From: CAZGYE01 sp964530165
GTDB taxonomy: Bacteria > Planctomycetota > Planctomycetia > Planctomycetales > Planctomycetaceae
Direction: 5' to 3'
Assembly: GCA_964530165.1 (NCBI GenBank)
Contig: CAZGYE010000033.1
Coordinates: forward strand, 1-28,122
DNA: 28,122 nt
In this document: in pieces, positions 15,390 to 22,878 of the stretch
Numbering within the stretch: position 1 is the stretch's first letter
Layout: each line of letters starts with the position of its first letter
Position numbers and translations under genes: made by a program
The notes under the pieces: generated by a model
What the model saw: the letters and a program-made list of their open reading frames with translations, nothing else
Database searches by the model: none
Told to the model about the DNA's origin: nothing

Positions 15390-16493
15390 ATGGCGAAGAA
15401 GAAACTTTCGACTCAAGAAATTCTGGCCGCCGCGCGGGCCGAGGCTGCGAAGAAAAAGGGCGACGCCCCGCCACAAACGTCCGAAGAGTCGTCGACGCCG
15501 GTCGAGGCTGCCTCAAAGCCGGCTGACGCTGCCGCGAAACCGGTCGCTCCGTCGCCAGCGTCCAAGTCGACCAAAGACATTCTAGCCGCTGCTCGCGCTC
15601 AGGTCGCCGCGAACAAAGCAGGTGACTCGGCCGACTTGACGAAGCCGGCCGCCAAGAAGCAGGCCGATGCCGGTGGCGGCAGTCCGAAATCGACAAAGGA
15701 CATCCTCGCGGCGGCCCGCGCTCAAGCGGGGACAGGTGACGGGTGTGCTTCGAGAACCAGTGAGACGTCGGCGAAGGGCCAAGCGGCCGAGGCGGCCAAA
15801 CCGGCCGGTGAAAGACCGCCGGTTCAGGAAATGCTCAAGGCGATTCGCGAAGGAAAGAAACCGGATGCCGCGACCGCTGTCGCTGAAGCGGCAAAACCGG
15901 CCGCACCTCCCGTCCCCCCAAAGCCGCCGCCGGTCAAGAAGGCGGGCAAACCGAAGGCTGAAACCCGGCGCAACTTCCTCGTCGCACTGCCGGGGATGTG
16001 TGTCGCGTTGGTGGCCACACCGTTTCGAGCGGCTTGGACGGCGTTTACGGCTGCGTGCTCGGTGTTCACCGCGGCGTCGTTGCGGTTTATGATGCCCAAT
16101 GTGCTGGTCGAGCCGCCCAGCAAGTTCAAGATCGGTCTACCCAGCGATTATCCGTCCGGAACGGTGTCGACGAAATGGAAAGCGCAGTTCGGCGTCTGGA
16201 TTGTGCATACCACCTACGAAGGTCAAGACGTCATTTACGCGCTCCTTTCGGTCTGCACGCACTTGGGGTGCACCCCGAATTGGCTGGAAGCGGAGCAGAA
16301 ATTCAAATGCCCGTGCCACGGATCGGGGTTTTACGTCACGGGCATCAACTTCGAGGGGCCGGCGCCGCGTCCGCTGGAACGCGTGGGGATTTCCGAAGCC
16401 CCCGACGGGATGCTCGAAGTCGACAAAAGTGTGAAGTTTCAACAAGAAATGGGGCAATGGGACGACGGGGCGTCTTACTTCCCGGTTGTGTAA
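15390..16493 (+). CDS. Rieske iron-sulfur protein with long repetitive N-terminal extension
   Basis: From the ATG at 15390 the protein has 367 residues (a GTG at 15372 is also in frame). The 2Fe-2S site is complete: C289-T-H291 and C307-P-C309-H310, with C294 and C309 placed for the structural disulfide, and a 15-residue gap between H291 and C307. A single membrane segment with a twin-arginine-like lead (R193-R194-N-F-L) spans about 195-225, consistent with Tat export of a folded cluster. The first 190 residues are Ala/Lys/Pro-rich and hold three copies of STxxILAAARAx (from residues 7, 60 and 101) plus a related PVQEMLKAIREG (about 144). The protein should pass electrons from quinol at the Qo site of cytochrome b to the c-type haems encoded downstream. 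It is the first gene of the cluster. Confidence 0.93.
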   Translation: MAKKKLSTQEILAAARAEAAKKKGDAPPQTSEESSTPVEAASKPADAAAKPVAPSPASKSTKDILAAARAQVAANKAGDSADLTKPAAKKQADAGGGSPKSTKDILAAARAQAGTGDGCASRTSETSAKGQAAEAAKPAGERPPVQEMLKAIREGKKPDAATAVAEAAKPAAPPVPPKPPPVKKAGKPKAETRRNFLVALPGMCVALVATPFRAAWTAFTAACSVFTAASLRFMMPNVLVEPPSKFKIGLPSDYPSGTVSTKWKAQFGVWIVHTTYEGQDVIYALLSVCTHLGCTPNWLEAEQKFKCPCHGSGFYVTGINFEGPAPRPLERVGISEAPDGMLEVDKSVKFQQEMGQWDDGASYFPVV

Positions 16494-16510
16494 CACGAAA
16501 GTCTGCGACA

Positions 16511-16528
16511 CGCGGAGCAAGCTCCGCG
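16511..16528. terminator. Palindrome with AA loop after the Rieske gene
   Basis: CGCGGAGC-AA-GCTCCGCG is a perfect 8-bp stem, 17 nt after the Rieske stop. The design (8-nt stem, AA centre, GGCTAA following) matches the palindrome at 9841-9858. It could trim expression between the Rieske and cytochrome b genes or protect mRNA; there is no T-run. Confidence 0.45.
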
Positions 16529-16551
16529 GCTAAATGGAATTCAGTTCTCCC

Positions 16552-16580
16552 CCGTACCCTCAACTCTCGACTCTCAACCG
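16552..16580 (+). repeat. CTCAACTCTCGACTCTCAAC-type repeat upstream of cytochrome b
   Basis: A short pyrimidine-rich stretch built of CTCAAC/CTCGAC units just before the ribosome-binding site of the cytochrome b6-like gene. A near copy sits at about 17480-17505, before the second half of cytochrome b. Confidence 0.6.
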
Positions 16581-16581
16581 C

Positions 16582-16587
16582 AAGGAG
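16582..16587 (+). promoter_or_regulatory. Shine-Dalgarno of the cytochrome b6-like gene
   Basis: AAGGAG lies 5 nt before the ATG at 16593 and supports that start. Confidence 0.7.
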
Positions 16588-16592
16588 ACCTG

Positions 16593-17366
16593 ATGTCTCT
16601 GGGCGACTACATCCGCAATTCACAAGTTTGGAAAAGCATCTTTCGGCACCCGGCGCCGTACGACCGGCGGAACCGCGTCGTCGTGGTGCTGACGAACTTC
16701 GTTCTGCACCTGCATCCGGTCTCGATCAAGCAACAGGGGATTGCTCTCTCTTACACGTGGTGCATGGGGGGCATTACCTTTTTTCTGTTCCTGGTCGAAA
16801 CGATCACCGGCGTGTTGCTGATGTTCTACTACCGCCCGACCCTGGAGTGGGCGTACAACGACATCCTGGCGCTGCGGGACGTGACCACGCTGGGCATCAT
16901 GCGTGAGATTCATCGCTGGGGCGCCCATGCGATGGTGATTACCGTTTGGCTGCACATGTACCGCGTGTTCTTGACCGGCAGCTATAAACCGCCGCGCGAG
17001 TTCAACTGGGTGGTCGGCGTGTTGTCGCTGGTGTTGACGCTGCTGTTGTCGTTTACGGGCTACTTGCTGCCCTGGGATCAATTGGCGATTTGGGCCATCA
17101 CGGTTGGCTCGAACATGGCCCGGGCGACGCCGTTTCTGGGACACGAAGGTCCCGGCTACCAATTGTTAAACGTCGGCGGTTTCGATTTGATCACGAATGC
17201 GAGCGATGCCCGGTTTCTGCTGCTGGGCAGCCGATTCGTCGGCGAAGAGACGCTGAACCGCTTCTACATTCTGCACTGTGTGGCCATTCCGCTGGTGGCG
17301 GGTGGTTTGATGGCCATCCACTTCTGGCGGATCCGCAAGGACGGGGGCATCAGTCAACCGCTGTGA
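16593..17366 (+). CDS. Cytochrome b6-like subunit (N-terminal half of cytochrome b)
   Basis: This predicted 257-residue integral membrane protein has the four-helix haem core of cytochrome b/b6. Bis-His pairs are H107/H121 (in HRWGAHAMVITVWLH) and H228/H243; the 14-residue gap between the second pair is the b6-type spacing. C57, in SYTWCMGGITFF, aligns by eye with Cys35 of cytochrome b6, which binds haem c_n covalently. Other matching parts are YYRPTLEWAYNDI and LLSFTGYLLPWDQLAIWA (the helix C / cd-loop region at the Qo site). The protein ends after IRKDGGIS, as b6 proteins do, and the remaining part of cytochrome b is a separate gene 162 bp downstream. It transfers electrons across the membrane during the Q cycle. 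Confidence 0.94.
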   Translation: MSLGDYIRNSQVWKSIFRHPAPYDRRNRVVVVLTNFVLHLHPVSIKQQGIALSYTWCMGGITFFLFLVETITGVLLMFYYRPTLEWAYNDILALRDVTTLGIMREIHRWGAHAMVITVWLHMYRVFLTGSYKPPREFNWVVGVLSLVLTLLLSFTGYLLPWDQLAIWAITVGSNMARATPFLGHEGPGYQLLNVGGFDLITNASDARFLLLGSRFVGEETLNRFYILHCVAIPLVAGGLMAIHFWRIRKDGGISQPL

Positions 17367-17371
17367 AAGGC

Positions 17372-17508
17372 GTTGAGAGTTGAGAATTGAGAGTTGAGAA
17401 TTGAGAATGATGTGACTTTTATCTTTCCGCATTCCGCACTCCGCACTCCGCATTGGGTACTCCGCATTGGGCACTTCTGGCTCTCAACCCTCGACTCTCA
17501 ACTCCTTA
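17372..17508. repeat. Repeat-filled spacer between the two cytochrome b genes
   Basis: The left part (about 17372-17407) is a tandem GTTGAGA/GTTGAGAATTGAGA array. The middle (about 17427-17475) is a tandem array of CCGCACT/CCGCATTGGG units. The right part (about 17480-17505, CTCTCAACCCTCGACTCTCA) is close to the reverse complement of the left part. The mRNA could fold into a long hairpin with the CCGCA array in the loop. No gene is present. Confidence 0.75.
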
Positions 17509-17528
17509 AACTCTAAACCCTGGGAGAA

Positions 17529-18923
17529 ATGCGTTCTATGGGGCTCGAAGCTCATCCGGAACTCACAACGCGCGTCATTTATGGGCTGGGCTGGCTGTAT
17601 CTCATTCTCTTCGGCATGAACGCCGTCTGGACATTGGGCCGGATGAAGCGCGGCGAGCACTCGCGGTGGCTGCAGCAGTTGACCGGAAGAAAAATCCCGG
17701 CGGCGATGACTTGGGGCGCCTACAGCGCGGTGCTGTTTGCGGTTTCGATGACACACTTCGTCGGGGCCGGTCGTCCCCACGAGTTTCTCATCCGCATGCC
17801 CGACGGGGTGAAAGACACGATTAATCTGTTTGCCGACCCGGTCAGCTATTTCACGCTGTCGACAGTCGTGTTCGTCGCCATGATCGTGCTGCGAAAATGG
17901 TGGATACGGCCGACGGTCGCCTGGACGCTGTTGAACGCGGCACTGTTGTTCATGACCTTGAGCATGACCGACTACGACTTTCGGCAAATTGTCGGCAAGC
18001 CGGACAACGTCCCGATCGTCTCGATGCTGTTCATCGTTTCCTTTTTCACCTGGGTGTACTTCACGCGGGCCGTCGACAACGACATTCGGCGGGAAGAAGG
18101 TCGGCCGCTGTTTGAAGAGGAAGACAACGAGAAGGTCTTGGTCTGGCCCGACCTGGTCTACATCGAGCTGATTTGCATGGTGGCGCTGACGGCGTTGTTG
18201 GTGTTCTGGGGCATCGCGCTTCAGGCGCCGCTGGAAGAGGCGGCCTCGCTGGTCAAGACGCCCAACCCGTCCAAGGCCCCCTGGTACTTCCTCGGGTTGC
18301 AGGAAATGCTGGTCTACTACGACCCGTGGCTGGCGGGCGTGGTGTTCCCCAGCTTCATCATTGTGGGGCTGATGGCGATTCCCTACATCGACTTCAATAA
18401 GAAGGGATGCGGTTACTATACGTTCAATGAACGCCCGTTTGCCGTCGTGACGTTCATGTTCGGCTTTTTGCCCCTGTGGATTGCCACGATCATTCTGGGA
18501 ACCTTCCTGCGCGGGCCGAACTGGAACTTCTTCGGCATCTACGAATTCTGGGACGTGCACAAACTGAAGGCGCTGACCAACGTCAACCTGTCGGAATACG
18601 TCTGGATCTACTCGCCGTTGAGCGGGCTGTTCGGCGGGCTGCCGACCGCCGATGCGCACGCGTCGACGGCAAGCCAGGTCGGCATGATCCTGGTGCGGGA
18701 GTCAGTGGGGATCATTGCCGTTTTGGTGTATTTCCTGGTTTTGCCGCCGCTTCTGGCGGGGACTCTCTTCAGGAAGTTTTACGCGCGAATGGGGTTCATT
18801 CGCTACATGGTGTTCGCGAATCTGCTGCTGTGGATGGCAGCCCTGCCGATCAAAATGGTGCTCCGCTGGTCGATCAACCTGAAATACGTCGTCGCCATTC
18901 CCGAATGGTTCTTTAACATCTGA
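17529..18923 (+). CDS. Cytochrome b C-terminal half, subunit-IV-like, with extra N-terminal membrane region
   Basis: The protein has 464 residues from this ATG. Residues from about 235 carry the subunit-IV/cytochrome b C-terminal signature: TPNPSKAPWYFLGLQEMLVY (244-263) stands where PEWY is found in mitochondrial and b6f proteins, followed by LAGVVFPSFIIVGLMAIPYID and further helices. The KAPWY form (lacking the Glu of PEWY) is seen in some Firmicutes and other menaquinone-type bc complexes; I infer a menaquinol enzyme. About 200 residues before this contain roughly five transmembrane helices not found in the usual subunit IV of about 160 residues. A second ATG at 17538 has better spacing to GGGAG at 17522-17526 and may be the real start. 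It should complete the Qo and Qi sites with the preceding gene. Confidence 0.88.
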   Translation: MRSMGLEAHPELTTRVIYGLGWLYLILFGMNAVWTLGRMKRGEHSRWLQQLTGRKIPAAMTWGAYSAVLFAVSMTHFVGAGRPHEFLIRMPDGVKDTINLFADPVSYFTLSTVVFVAMIVLRKWWIRPTVAWTLLNAALLFMTLSMTDYDFRQIVGKPDNVPIVSMLFIVSFFTWVYFTRAVDNDIRREEGRPLFEEEDNEKVLVWPDLVYIELICMVALTALLVFWGIALQAPLEEAASLVKTPNPSKAPWYFLGLQEMLVYYDPWLAGVVFPSFIIVGLMAIPYIDFNKKGCGYYTFNERPFAVVTFMFGFLPLWIATIILGTFLRGPNWNFFGIYEFWDVHKLKALTNVNLSEYVWIYSPLSGLFGGLPTADAHASTASQVGMILVRESVGIIAVLVYFLVLPPLLAGTLFRKFYARMGFIRYMVFANLLLWMAALPIKMVLRWSINLKYVVAIPEWFFNI

Positions 18924-18963
18924 GTTGACCTTTATCCGTTCCAAAGGGGGGCCTTAACGGACC

Positions 18964-21900
18964 ATGCCGGCAAGCGATAAATTCTTCTACAACTTGAAAA
19001 CGCTGCACGTCGTCTTCGCGATCTCGTCGGTGGTGATGTTTATCTCGAGCGTCTGGATGATGGCCGCCGATCACGACGACGAGTGGCGCGACTGGCAGTC
19101 GAAATGGAGCAGAATCCAGAGTCGACAACTGCAAGAAGGCATCCATGCCATTCAGACCGAAGAGTATCAATCCGACGTCGCGAGTCTGCGGAAGAAGATC
19201 GACCAGGCCGAGGCCGACCTGCAACAGAACGAAGCGGCCTTTAAGAAGTTGAGCGACGAGGTGGAGACGCTGGCGCTGGACGTTGATCTGGCCAGCCGGG
19301 CCGTCCGCGACCAGCGCGCCGCGCGGGACGTCGCCCGGGCAAACTACGACCTGGGAATTCGCGACAATCTGGGCCAGAAAGATCTCGGTGACTTGAAGGC
19401 GATCTTCGACGGCGAGCAAGGCAAAGTCGACAAACTGGAGCTGGAACACCAGCAAAAAGAGACGAAACTTCAACTCGCCGAGGACAAATTGAAAGAACAG
19501 ACCGGCCGGCGGGAGACGGCGACCGCCGAGCTGAAAAAACTTCAGAGCGACGTCCAGCGGCTGCACGCGGCGCTCGAGAAGGTCGATCCCGATAGCTGGC
19601 TCGCCAGCACGAAGCGCAAGATCATGGAGTGGCCGTTCATCGACGGCTTCAACTCGGACCACAAGATCATTCAGGATTGGCTGCCCGACCTGAAGATCAC
19701 ACTGGGGATGACTCGCACGGCCCGTTTCGACCGCTGCCGGACCTGTCACCTCGGCATTCTTCAGACCCAAAGAGACGGCGGGCCAACGTTCCCGTTCGGT
19801 GAAGTCGACTCGACGTCGATAAAGGACTGGTTTGAAGCGAAGAAGTTCCCGCATCCGTTTGCCACGCATCCGAACACGGCCCTCTACGTCGCCGCTACCA
19901 GCCCCCATCCGGTGACGACATTTGGGTGCACCATCTGTCACGACGGCAACGGCGCCGGGACGAGCTTTCAGAACGCCGAACACGGGCCGAACGATCCGCA
20001 TCAGGGACTAAAGTGGGAGAAGAAAAACCACTACCATCTCAACCACTTCTGGCAATACCCGATGCAGCCGAAACGATTCATCGGGTCGACGTGCATCAAA
20101 TGCCACCACAGCGTGACCGAGCTTGGCGTGAATCCCCGGTACGGCGCAACGGCCCCGAAGGTTTATCGGGGTTATCAACTCATCAGGAAGTACGGGTGTT
20201 TTGGCTGTCACGAGATTCACGGCTACGAGGCCGGCAAACCGATCGGTCCCGATTTGCGCCTGGAACCCGCCACTCCCGAGGAAGCGGCAAAGATCGCCGG
20301 CGATCCGAGACTGTTCGCCGGCAAGATGCGGAAGGTGGGACCGGCACTGAGACACATCGCCGCCAAGACCACGCGCGGCTGGCTTGAATACTGGATCGAG
20401 GAGCCCAAACGCTTCCGACCGACCACCCGTATGCCGCAGTTCTTCAAGCTGACCAATCATCTCGACCCGGAGAAGTTGGAAGCTGGCGAGATCGATCTCG
20501 AGCACGTGCAAATCAGCGATCTGGATCCCGAGGCCAGGCGATTCGTCCCGGTGGAAGTGGCCGCCATCACCGAGTATCTGCTCGGCAAGTCGCAAGGGAT
20601 CGAATTGCTCAAGCCCGCCGACGATTACCGGCCCGATCCGCAGGAGGGGCGAAAGCTGTTCGCGCGGAGTGGCTGTCTGGCATGTCACAGACACGAGAGC
20701 TTCGAGGATGAGGACCAGCGGGAAGGGCCCGATTACGTCGCGCCGGAATCCCGATCCGATTTCGGCCCGGACCTGAGCAAGGTCCACGAGAAGATCAAAC
20801 CGGGACCGGAGGGTATAAATTGGCTCTACACGTGGATCCGCGAGCCGAAACGGCATCATCCGCGGACGAAGATGCCGAATCTGTTCCTGGAACCGTTCCT
20901 GCGGAAAGTCAAGCGGACCATCACCCGAGACGGACAGAAAACCGACGTCGAGGTCGAACGAACAATCGATCCGGCGGCCGACATTGCCGCCTTCCTGTTG
21001 GAAGGGGGCCCCGTCTCCTACGACCGGCTGAAATTCGAGCCGGCGGCGCTCGACGACTTGCTGAAGCTGTACCTTTCCAAGGCGCTGACGGCCGAACAAG
21101 TCGAAACGATGTTCAAGACGCGCAAGTATCCCTACTCCCCCGACGAAGTGACAGGCGACGAAATCGAGCTGGCCCGAGGGTTACAAGGCGAGGACGTCGA
21201 CGATCGGGATTGGCAACGGGTTAAGCTCAACTATTTGGGCCTGAAGACCATCTGGCGCTTCGGCTGCTATGGTTGCCACGACATTCCCGGCTTCGAGACC
21301 GCACGGCCCATCGGCACCACCCTGCAGGATTGGGGTCGAAAGGATACCTCCAAACTCGCGACGTGGCACATCGAAGAGTACCTTCTTCACCACGGCGAGC
21401 CGGACGGTTCGAGCACACAGCAACGCGTCCACGACGCGATCCAGCGGGCTGCTGCCGGAGACTTCAAGACCAAAGATGAGGAGGAGCGCGAGATGACGGC
21501 CGCGTTCTTCACCAACAACCTGCTGCATCACGGCCGAGCTGGTTTTCTCTGGCAAAAGCTGCGTCAGCCACGCAGCTACGATTACAAGAAGACCGAAACC
21601 AAAGCGTACAATGAACGGCTGCGGATGCCAAAGTCTTTCCTCTCAGAAGACGAAATCGAGGCCATCGCCGCGTTCGTGCTGGGCCTTGTTGCCGAGCCGC
21701 CTGGGGAGCAGTATCTCTATCGGCCGAGGGCCGCCGAGGCGGACCGCATCGAGGGAGAACGGCTGCTCGCGAAATACAATTGCGCCGGTTGCCACGTGTT
21801 GGACTTGCCGGAGATCACGTACGGCGTCGATCCGGACGACCTGTTCGCCAGCGGGCTTGATCCGGCCGAGCATCCCCAGGGGCTGGAACTGCTGCTGAAA

Positions 21901-22878
21901 CTCAAGCCGCCCCGCAACGGAGAGACCGGACGGACGATCCACATCGACGACGACGGCGACACGCTTTCATTACCGGAAATCAGCTTTCACGGCTTGGTCT
22001 ATCGACGGCCCGATCCCGATGACGATCTCGAAGACCAGGAGTTCTACTACGACCTGTGGGAGACGCTGGACGTGTTTGACAAGCGACTCTTGCCGGGTTC
22101 CCGCATGATCGTTCCAGCCAGGCAGCTCGTCTCTGAAACACCGGGCCGCGGCGGGAAGTTCGCCGAATGGCTGGTCGAGTCGCTCATGCAAACGACGACC
22201 GAGGACAACCGCTTCCTGGCGTGGCAGATGGTTCCGCCGCCTTTGTATCGGGAAGGCATTAAGGTTCAGACGCCCTGGCTGTACCAGTTTCTCAAAGACC
22301 CGACTAAGCTGCGCCACGTGACGGTGCTGCGGATGCCGCGGTTCAACATGAGCGATGAGGAAGCTCAGTCGCTGGCGAACTATTTCGCCGCTGTGGACGG
22401 GGCGCCGTATCCATATCAACAGGTTCCGCAACGCGAACCGGAGTATCTGCACGCGATGAACCAACAATTCCAGGCCGATTCGGCGAAGAAAAACACCGAC
22501 TACCTGGCAGAGAGCTGGAAGTTGCTCAATGCTCCGCTGTGCATCAAGTGCCATTCGCTGGGTGGTCGGCAATTCCAGGTCTTCGATCCCCAGAAAGACA
22601 TTCGTGGACCGGACCTCCAGCACGTCGCCGATCGGCTGCGTTCCGAGTGGACCTTGCTGTGGTTGTACAAACCGCAGTGGATCACGCCGTACACCTCGAT
22701 GCCTTTGCCACTTGCAAAAAACCAGAAGCAGTTCGAAGAATTCTTCGACGGCGACGCGGGCAAGCAAACAATCGCGCTGCGCGACGCCCTGATGAACTAC
22801 CACCGCCTGATGGAGCGGGAAGGCGTCACCATTCCCAAGGCTCCAGCCGCAACGCGGACCCAAGGCGGAGGCAACTGA
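18964..22878 (+). CDS. Octahaem c-type cytochrome with coiled-coil neck
   Basis: This 1304-residue protein starts with a membrane anchor (about 11-34), followed by a highly charged coiled coil (about 38-225) and a large haem-binding part. Eight CxxCH sites are visible, with first Cys at residues 258, 322, 377, 412, 571, 768, 940 and 1193. Several Met-Pro phrases (TRMPQF, TKMPNLF, LRMPKSF, LRMPRF, TSMPLP) stand after haem sites and could give axial Met ligands, as in class I cytochrome c domains. The anchor suggests N-in topology with haems on the periplasmic/paryphoplasmic side. Placed right after the cytochrome b genes and without a cytochrome c1 or f gene in the cluster, it probably takes electrons from the Rieske protein. 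It overlaps the next gene by one base (TGATG). The start has AAGGGGGG nearby upstream. Confidence 0.9.
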   Translation: MPASDKFFYNLKTLHVVFAISSVVMFISSVWMMAADHDDEWRDWQSKWSRIQSRQLQEGIHAIQTEEYQSDVASLRKKIDQAEADLQQNEAAFKKLSDEVETLALDVDLASRAVRDQRAARDVARANYDLGIRDNLGQKDLGDLKAIFDGEQGKVDKLELEHQQKETKLQLAEDKLKEQTGRRETATAELKKLQSDVQRLHAALEKVDPDSWLASTKRKIMEWPFIDGFNSDHKIIQDWLPDLKITLGMTRTARFDRCRTCHLGILQTQRDGGPTFPFGEVDSTSIKDWFEAKKFPHPFATHPNTALYVAATSPHPVTTFGCTICHDGNGAGTSFQNAEHGPNDPHQGLKWEKKNHYHLNHFWQYPMQPKRFIGSTCIKCHHSVTELGVNPRYGATAPKVYRGYQLIRKYGCFGCHEIHGYEAGKPIGPDLRLEPATPEEAAKIAGDPRLFAGKMRKVGPALRHIAAKTTRGWLEYWIEEPKRFRPTTRMPQFFKLTNHLDPEKLEAGEIDLEHVQISDLDPEARRFVPVEVAAITEYLLGKSQGIELLKPADDYRPDPQEGRKLFARSGCLACHRHESFEDEDQREGPDYVAPESRSDFGPDLSKVHEKIKPGPEGINWLYTWIREPKRHHPRTKMPNLFLEPFLRKVKRTITRDGQKTDVEVERTIDPAADIAAFLLEGGPVSYDRLKFEPAALDDLLKLYLSKALTAEQVETMFKTRKYPYSPDEVTGDEIELARGLQGEDVDDRDWQRVKLNYLGLKTIWRFGCYGCHDIPGFETARPIGTTLQDWGRKDTSKLATWHIEEYLLHHGEPDGSSTQQRVHDAIQRAAAGDFKTKDEEEREMTAAFFTNNLLHHGRAGFLWQKLRQPRSYDYKKTETKAYNERLRMPKSFLSEDEIEAIAAFVLGLVAEPPGEQYLYRPRAAEADRIEGERLLAKYNCAGCHVLDLPEITYGVDPDDLFASGLDPAEHPQGLELLLKLKPPRNGETGRTIHIDDDGDTLSLPEISFHGLVYRRPDPDDDLEDQEFYYDLWETLDVFDKRLLPGSRMIVPARQLVSETPGRGGKFAEWLVESLMQTTTEDNRFLAWQMVPPPLYREGIKVQTPWLYQFLKDPTKLRHVTVLRMPRFNMSDEEAQSLANYFAAVDGAPYPYQQVPQREPEYLHAMNQQFQADSAKKNTDYLAESWKLLNAPLCIKCHSLGGRQFQVFDPQKDIRGPDLQHVADRLRSEWTLLWLYKPQWITPYTSMPLPLAKNQKQFEEFFDGDAGKQTIALRDALMNYHRLMEREGVTIPKAPAATRTQGGGN

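Noticed and set aside
17427..17475. Short CRISPR-like array in the cytochrome b spacer
   Set aside because: Units are about 10 nt, directly adjacent, without spacers of even length, and no cas gene is in the window. It is a simple tandem repeat.
17484..18659. Long minus-strand open frame (391 codons) opposite the second cytochrome b gene
   Set aside because: It has no membrane, signal or family pattern and overlaps a strongly conserved gene in antisense.
20008..21099. Minus-strand open frame of 363 codons opposite the octahaem gene
   Set aside because: The plus strand has regular CxxCH sites; the antisense frame has low-complexity composition and no start signal.
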